Shown piece by piece: positions 59,318 through 64,000 of a stretch of 64,000 nt of DNA. The stretch covers positions 89,004,084-89,068,083 of the forward strand of contig CM043705.1 in NCBI GenBank assembly GCA_023935145.1, written 5' to 3'. Source of the DNA: Bretschneidera sinensis. Lineage: Eukaryota; Streptophyta; Magnoliopsida; Brassicales; Akaniaceae. Positions within the stretch are counted from its first letter, which is position 1, and every line of letters begins with the position of its first letter. A model generated the notes under the pieces. It saw nothing but the letters and a program-made list of their open reading frames with translations, did not search any database and was not told where the DNA came from. Both the position numbers and the translations under genes were made by a program.

Positions 59318-60683
59318 TGATAGGTGCTTAAATATTAATATTTAAGCCCTCTTATTTACATTTATTAGGTTCTTAGTTATGTTAATTTAGTCCATTTTAC
59401 TTCATTTGTGTGTTTCACATGTTTTTATAGGGTCTCGGAGAAAAAGAAGCATTTTTGGAACCTAAAAGAAAAAGCCTGGAAATCCTGGAGCAGCCTCTAG
59501 TCAAAATGCGATCGATCGCACTACTGCATGCGATCGAGCGCACATGCGATCATTCGCACATAAGAAGGATCGAGCGCAGCACTTGCGATCGAGCGCAAGA
59601 CGCATGAGATCGAGCGCACATGTACGGACGTGAACAGTAAAACGACAGAACCAGTTTTGGAAATAAAGGAGGTTTTGTGTTTTTGAAAGTTAGGGTTTCC
59701 AGATCTTGCTAGGATTACTCAAGCCCTATAAATACACCTGTAAAGCACACACAAAAGATCGAATAACTTTTTGGAGATCCTTTCTTTTATCTTTTACTTT
59801 AGCTTGGAGTGTAAGCTTTGGGAGAGAATTGACGCCTCTTCTCTCGGGTTTGGGAGAGAATTGACGCCTCTTCTCTCGGGTTTATTCTTCCCTTTATGTT
59901 TAGTTTATATATGATGTTTATCTCAGACAACATGTGTAACTAACTCTTTATAGGGCTCGATTGAAGCCCTAGTTATGCTTTCCCATATATTTATTCATTG
60001 ATTATCTTTTCCAGTAGCCTTTATTATGTTGCTTAACTTGATTAATGCATGTGTTTATTTAAATTCCTCATATATATGTGTATGGCCAACGTATGCATGT
60101 GGTATAGATTGGTTAGTTAGATCAATTTGGATGACTGAGTCTTAGGTCTAACAATAGTAACAAAAGATATCCACACTAGATTCTTGGGTTAATCAACGTG
60201 GGAAACCAGGAGTAGATACCATGCCCTAGGTCTCATGTGGTTGTCGATTTCCACAGCCCTTATGCTTTCTTTAGGAGCAACTCAGTAGATACCATGCTGA
60301 ATCCCTAAAGAAAGAAAAGAGTTAGAGTAGATACCATGCCTAACTCGTTGCTTAGGGAAATCAATAACTTAAGGAGTAGATACCATGCTCTTAGGTTGGC
60401 GACCATTAGGTATACATGATAAGGCTAGTGCACTGATACATTACACATTGGGAAAGTATGACTAGTGGTGGATATCAAAGCCTTATGTCTTTATTATTAT
60501 TAAATCACACTCAACTGTTTTTCAAACTTATTTTACTAAGAAACTAATTCTAAAACCGAAATTCACCAATCCCTATGGAGATGATCTTGCATTCGCACAC
60601 TATATTACTGTTGACCTTGTGCACTTGTAAGTAAAATAAGTGCGATTATTTGCTTATTAATTTAGGTAAATAAACACGCAACA
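59318..60683 (+). repeat. 3' LTR of the Athila-like element
   Basis: 1366 bp. It aligns with 52594-53927 throughout. The 32-bp length surplus equals a tandem duplication at 59820-59883 (unit starts GGGAGAGAATTGACGCC). The CGATCG array is at 59508-59618 and the TATAAATA box at 59727-59734. Confidence 0.95.
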
Positions 60684-60688
60684 ACCAC

Positions 60689-61165
60689 TCTTTCTCTTTC
60701 CCTTAAACTCTATCACATCCTTCTCAATATGAAGTGTTGTATCCACCAATCTGACATAATTCATATGCCTCATGTAAGATAGTATTGATCAAATCTTAAA
60801 ACATAGTTCATCTATGAACCTCTTACACTTCTTCTCCTCTAGGTCTACCATTTCCGGTACAACCATTGATATGACCACAAATCTGCTATCATACTGAGCC
60901 ATAGTCAATATATTTTCCCCAATTAAATAAAATCTATATCATGTTGGGCTCTAATGGTCAAAGGAAAATATTTATCAAGGAAAACCTCCTATTCTAGTTT
61001 AAAGGTCTATCAACATCTGCACTTACCCTGGGAAGAATATCCTTCCACCATTTCAAAACTTCTCTTTCTAACTCAAACAAAGCAAAGACAATCATCTGCC
61101 TAGTTACTGGTAAAATACCAAATAATCTTTCTATGTGTTTCTCCCAAAACTCAGGCTTAAAAGAG
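60689..61165 (-). pseudogene. Tekay-like gag remnant, separated from its pol by the Athila-like insertion
   Basis: In the minus sense and broken frames the text includes PEFWEKHIERLFGILPVTRQ, MIVFALFELEREVLKWWKDI, then MAQYDSRFVVISMVVPEMVD and LEEKKCKRFIDEL. This is the gag order of Tekay/Del elements. It ends abruptly near 61165, where copia sequence begins; the N-terminal gag part and 5' LTR are missing. Confidence 0.75.
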
Positions 61166-61166
61166 T

Positions 61167-61466
61167 TTACAAATGATATTTCACTCCAAGGAAGACTAGC
61201 TTGTGAGATGTGGTAGTGCTTGTTTGAATGTTATATAGACCATCAGATTTAATACTAGTCAAAAGCATATGACCAATTGGGAGGTCATTCACAACAAAAC
61301 CATTGGCATGCATTATAAAATAACAGTTATTATTGCGACAAAAAGGGCAAACAGATAAAAGTTTTTTCTTAATAGCGAGAACACATAAGACTTCATTAAG
61401 ATTAAAAAGATTATTTTGTGAAAAGAAAAAGATGTTGACTGTGGGAGATAGACAAGTGATTACCAT
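61167..61466 (-). pseudogene. Copia gag-pre-integrase remnant
   Basis: The readable end is DLPIGHMLLTSIKSDGLYNI, then TSTTTSHKLVFLGVK, which precedes the RLGHP box in intact copia elements. The match ends right after LGVK, marking the breakpoint with the Tekay-like element. Confidence 0.75.
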
Positions 61467-61531
61467 TACCGACTACTATATAGTCCATACCAGAATAGGG
61501 CTGAGAAATGGACATGAGGACGATGAGGAAG

Positions 61532-62599
61532 TCATATGATGAGAAGCACCAGAATCAAAACACCACATGGATTGAGTGTTAGAAGGAGGAGTGTTGGAGA
61601 CTGCATCATCAAGTGATTCGACAGCATAGGCAAAATTACTTCGTTCTGGACATTGGCGAGCTGTGTGACCAAGTTTGTTGTAAAGTTGACATGAAACAAG
61701 AGGATTAATAAAGGGAGGAGTAGGGAGCAGAGGAGGTCGTGAATGGGGAAAGGGATATAGAGGGTAATATAGATAGTGGAACGAAGAGGAACCACCACTG
61801 TGATAAGATGAGCCACCGCAATTAGAGCCACGACCATTGTTGCCTTTACCGCAGTTGTTGTTGTGGTCATATGAGGGATGGGGTGTTTGTTGTTGTGTGG
61901 AAGGAGAAACAACAGGGGGAAGTTTCTGAGTGGCGGATGGAGTTTGAGTTAGGCAATGAAGGCCGAAGAGAGTGAAGAACTCAGATTGTTCGTTTTGATG
62001 AGGTGATCTTCTTGAAGAAGAAGGTCATAAAATTCATCAAGACTAACGGAAGGGCGGAGATGAAAGGAGGTGATAAATTCTTTAAATTCTGGGCCAAGAC
62101 TATCAATGATGAACTCGACGAGTTCTTTTTTTGGGAAAGGTGCGCCAGCAGAGGCAAGAGAGTCAAAAATATTTTTGGCATGGACAAGAAATTCTGATAT
62201 TGGTTTGTCAAAGTCTTTACGAAGAGAATGAAGTTGATCATGTAGGTGTCGAATATGAATTTTTGAAAAAGGTGACAACCATTTATCAAGAAGAGTTCAT
62301 GCATCTTGTGCCATTTTGTAGGGTAAGAGAAGAGTTTATATAGAAGGAGATATTGTGTCCTAAATTCAACCGAGCATTAGTTTTTTTGTTTTCTTTTATA
62401 ATCCAAAGGCTAGATTAATGGAACCATTAGGGAGTTTTTCTAGGAGAACTGGTTTGCTATCATCAATATGATGTTGAAGATCATAGATGTCAAGAACATT
62501 AAGGAATTGAGAACTCCAACAAGAGTAAGTGGAGCGCTCTATAGGTGTGTTAAACAGATTGGAGAAATTGAAGGAGGCAGGTAGAAAAGATGAGGCCAT
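61532..62599 (-). pseudogene. Copia gag remnant (UBN2-type)
   Basis: It starts MASSFLPASFNFSNLFNTPI, then YSCWSSQFLNVLDIYDLQHH. It continues after damage with IRHLHDQLHSLRKDFDKPIS, EFLVHAKNIFDSLASAGAP, ELVEFIIDSLGPEFKEFITS and FYDLLLQEDHL, all standard copia gag words. The zinc-knuckle region (about 61680-61640) is not intact. Confidence 0.85.
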
Positions 62600-62825
62600 G
62601 ATGAAGTATGAAGAATTGAGGGTGATGAGATAGATGTTGTTGTGTTTGTTGTAAGCACGAGATCTAAGGTTTAAGTGGGGCGGCTTAGTACAGATTGAGA
62701 GGGAGAAGAGGCAGGTTGTCTATATGTCGTTGCTTGCTGATGTAGAGAATGAATAACACACAGAGGAAAAAAGAAAAAGAATAGAAGTATAAGTAGAAGT
62801 CTATGAGGAATTCAGGAACACTACT

Positions 62826-62837
62826 GCTCTGATACCA
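62826..62837 (-). other. Initiator-Met primer-binding site
   Basis: In element sense TGGTATCAGAGC, a perfect copy of the usual plant PBS, directly abuts the LTR end …TTTTACA. Confidence 0.92.
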
Positions 62838-63147
62838 TGTAAAAGAATTAATTCAAAGAGAATAATTTGTGGAAAACCTTCTTAATGATTAGGTCATGTC
62901 TATTTCATATATATAGCATATAAGAGTTACAATCTTTATAGATATTAATAAAGGAGAATATACAAGAGATAATTAAGCCTAGATACATGGAGATAATGAT
63001 TCCTATAATTAACCGAAGATAATTAAGCCTAAATACATAGAGATAGCGATTCCTATAATTAACAGAAGATAATTAAGCCTAAATACATAGAGAAAACGAT
63101 TCCTATAATTAACGGAAGATAATTAAGAGTTACAATTATGGCTTTCA
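62838..63147 (-). repeat. 5' LTR of the copia fragment with 50-bp tandem repeats
   Basis: 310 bp; in element sense TGAAAGCC … TTTTACA. It contains a tandem array with unit starts at 62967, 63017, 63067 and a partial at 63117. Each unit begins AGATAATTAAGCCTA and contains CGATTCCTATAATTAAC. Confidence 0.85.
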
Positions 63148-63340
63148 ATAAATATGGTATCTAAGCTCAATGATTGAGATCCTGGAAGTGATATAAGAAA
63201 AATACCATTCAAGTGGATCAACATCCTCCAAGAACTAATTTACGTAAAAGGGGTCTGCTAATTGAGGTTGAGTGTGTGTTTTGTGGCAACCATGTAGAAA
63301 CAGTCACTCATGTTTTGTGTCTTGTTAACCAAAAAAGTTT
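63148..63340 (+). pseudogene. LINE remnant (RT zinc-binding domain)
   Basis: PRTNLRKRGLLIEVECVFCG followed by NHVETVTHVLCLV matches the zf-RVT domain that follows RT in plant L1-type LINEs (…TR.NL..RG…C.FCG…ET..H…C). Only this short domain is recognised; the upstream RT is absent. Confidence 0.55.
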
Positions 63341-64000
63341 TTTTTTCAGAAAAAAAGACAGCCTTAAGGATCACAAAAATGATTTCATTCCTTCAAAGAT
63401 TTCAAGATGTTTTCATTCTTTTGACAGCGCTCTTCGAGAAGGGGAAACCAGACCCATTACCCATTAGAAGGCCCTCTGAACCCTACCATGGACCTCGAAC
63501 CCAATATCTCCCATATCATGACTCACGGCACCATGATAAAAACCATTACCACCAACTTCGTAGTAAGATACTATCCCTAGGCCATCGTTCAATGATTGGG
63601 ATGATTACCCATATGAAGATTCAAGTGAAGATGCCATGGACACATAGAGCCTAAGCGTGGATGAGGATGTCAAGGCCTACTTCGCTCAAAGGGAGAAAGA
63701 AGGAGAAGGCCACGTCTAAGAAGAAGAAGAAAATCTAGATCCCTAAAAAGGGAATTTACTTCTCTTTTCTTACGCCAAAAGAGGGAAATTACTCGTGTAA
63801 AAAGGAGAAGAGGCATGAAATTAAACAAGGTCCCCTCTCCCCCCTATGAATATATATTTTTTTTAAGTTTCTTGTATTTATGTCCATTTTCCCTTAGATT
63901 TTGTTTTGAGTTTTCCATTTTCCACACCTTATGGAAAGCTTCAAAATAAATATTGGCTCATTAACTTGAAAATATAAGCTAAATTAAAATGCATTTCTAT
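63341..64000 (+). other. Unidentified sequence to the window end
   Basis: An open stretch at 63310-63654 is Arg/His/Pro-rich at its end but has no recognised family. After it come A-rich and Lys-codon-rich words (AAGAAGAAGAAGA near 63718), possibly a decayed gag of another element. No gene is called. Confidence 0.35.

Larger units (their letters stand above)
52589..60688 (+). mobile_element. Athila-like non-autonomous LTR retrotransposon
   Basis: Target duplication ACCAC lies at 52589-52593 and 60684-60688. The LTRs are 52594-53927 and 59318-60683. The primer-binding site TGGCGCCGTTTTCGGGA (53934-53950) is the Asp-tRNA type used by Athila/Tat elements. Gag and protease remnants lie at 55498-57869. 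RT, RNase H and integrase are absent, and a ~1.4-kb non-coding tail follows. The purine tract AAGTTTGGGGGTG directly abuts the 3' LTR. The LTR pair is similar (roughly 95% by eye, plus a 32-bp duplication), so it is the youngest large insertion here. A further solo LTR sits inside it at 54295-55431. Confidence 0.93.
47871..61165 (-). mobile_element. Decayed Ty3/gypsy Tekay/Del-like element, 5' truncated, containing a nested Athila-like insertion
   Basis: The 3' LTR (47871-49481) is followed, in the minus sense, by the tract next to it reading GGGACGAAATTTTTGTAAGG, typical of Del/Tekay elements. Then come integrase C-terminus (~49790-49870), integrase (50203-50457), RNase H (~50700-50900), RT (51005-51498) and protease (52040-52273). 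The gag/zinc-knuckle region is broken at 52588 by the Athila-like element and resumes at 60689-61160. The 5' LTR is missing; the sequence changes to a copia element at about 61165. Confidence 0.82.
61166..63147 (-). mobile_element. Ty1/copia fragment (gag to pre-integrase, with 5' LTR)
   Basis: In element order: 5' LTR (63147-62838), initiator-Met PBS (62837-62826), leader, gag (62599-61532) and gag-pre-integrase piece (61466-61167). The fragment stops in the pre-integrase domain, at the junction with Tekay gag; RT and the 3' LTR are absent. Confidence 0.88.

Noticed and set aside
62967..63127. CRISPR-like regular repeat
   Set aside because: The units are directly adjacent without spacers and lie inside a copia LTR of a plant genome.

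Overview
This is nuclear DNA of a flowering plant, most likely a eudicot. It is AT-rich, its genes are split by many introns, and more than half of the window is recognisable or decayed transposable-element DNA. No bacterial, organellar, rRNA, tRNA or CRISPR feature was found. All reading was by eye; no alignment or database search was run.

Three host genes can be reconstructed exon by exon with consistent phase. (1) The 3' end of a CRM-domain organelle RNA-splicing gene of the CFM3 type lies at 659-2770 (+); its 5' part is outside the window. (2) A complete ESP1-type gene lies at 4131-15993 (-). It encodes a CstF64-like 3'-end-processing factor without an RRM, in seven exons and about 396 aa. 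It converges on CFM3. Its 8.3-kb fifth intron holds a full-length but dead Ty3/gypsy element (6878-12842) with a perfect 5-bp target duplication. (3) A complete TOM1/TOM3-family membrane-protein gene lies at 30680-40737 (+), in eleven exons and 293 aa. Its two large introns hold MITEs, a minisatellite and a SINE-like piece.

The region 16-30 kb, between ESP1 and the TOM gene, is an AT-rich repeat mosaic. It contains a non-autonomous LTR element that carries a captured piece of a HOS15-like WD40 gene and possibly a piece of a PPR gene. Next to it is a Mutator-like element with ~95-bp terminal inverted repeats, interrupted by a solo LTR. A second TIR element follows, whose empty site survives in a nearby duplicate, then a solo LTR of the 'TGyAACGACCC' type with another element nested inside.

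The region 42-63 kb is a nest of retrotransposons. It holds a decayed Ty1/copia element (+) split by a solo LTR; a decayed Ty3/gypsy Tekay/Del-like element (-) with its 3' LTR at 47871-49481; and, inside its gag-protease region, an Athila-like non-autonomous element (52594-60683, TSD ACCAC) that itself carries an inverted solo LTR. A second copia fragment (-) ends in a 310-bp LTR at 63147, followed by a LINE zinc-binding remnant.

The most unusual material is the gene-capturing LTR element at 19.7-21.6 kb. Also unusual are the dense arrays of GCGATCGATCGC-like palindromes upstream of the promoter-like part of the Athila-type LTRs, present in five LTR copies from two diverged families. The host genes do not form a pathway; only their order and orientation link them.
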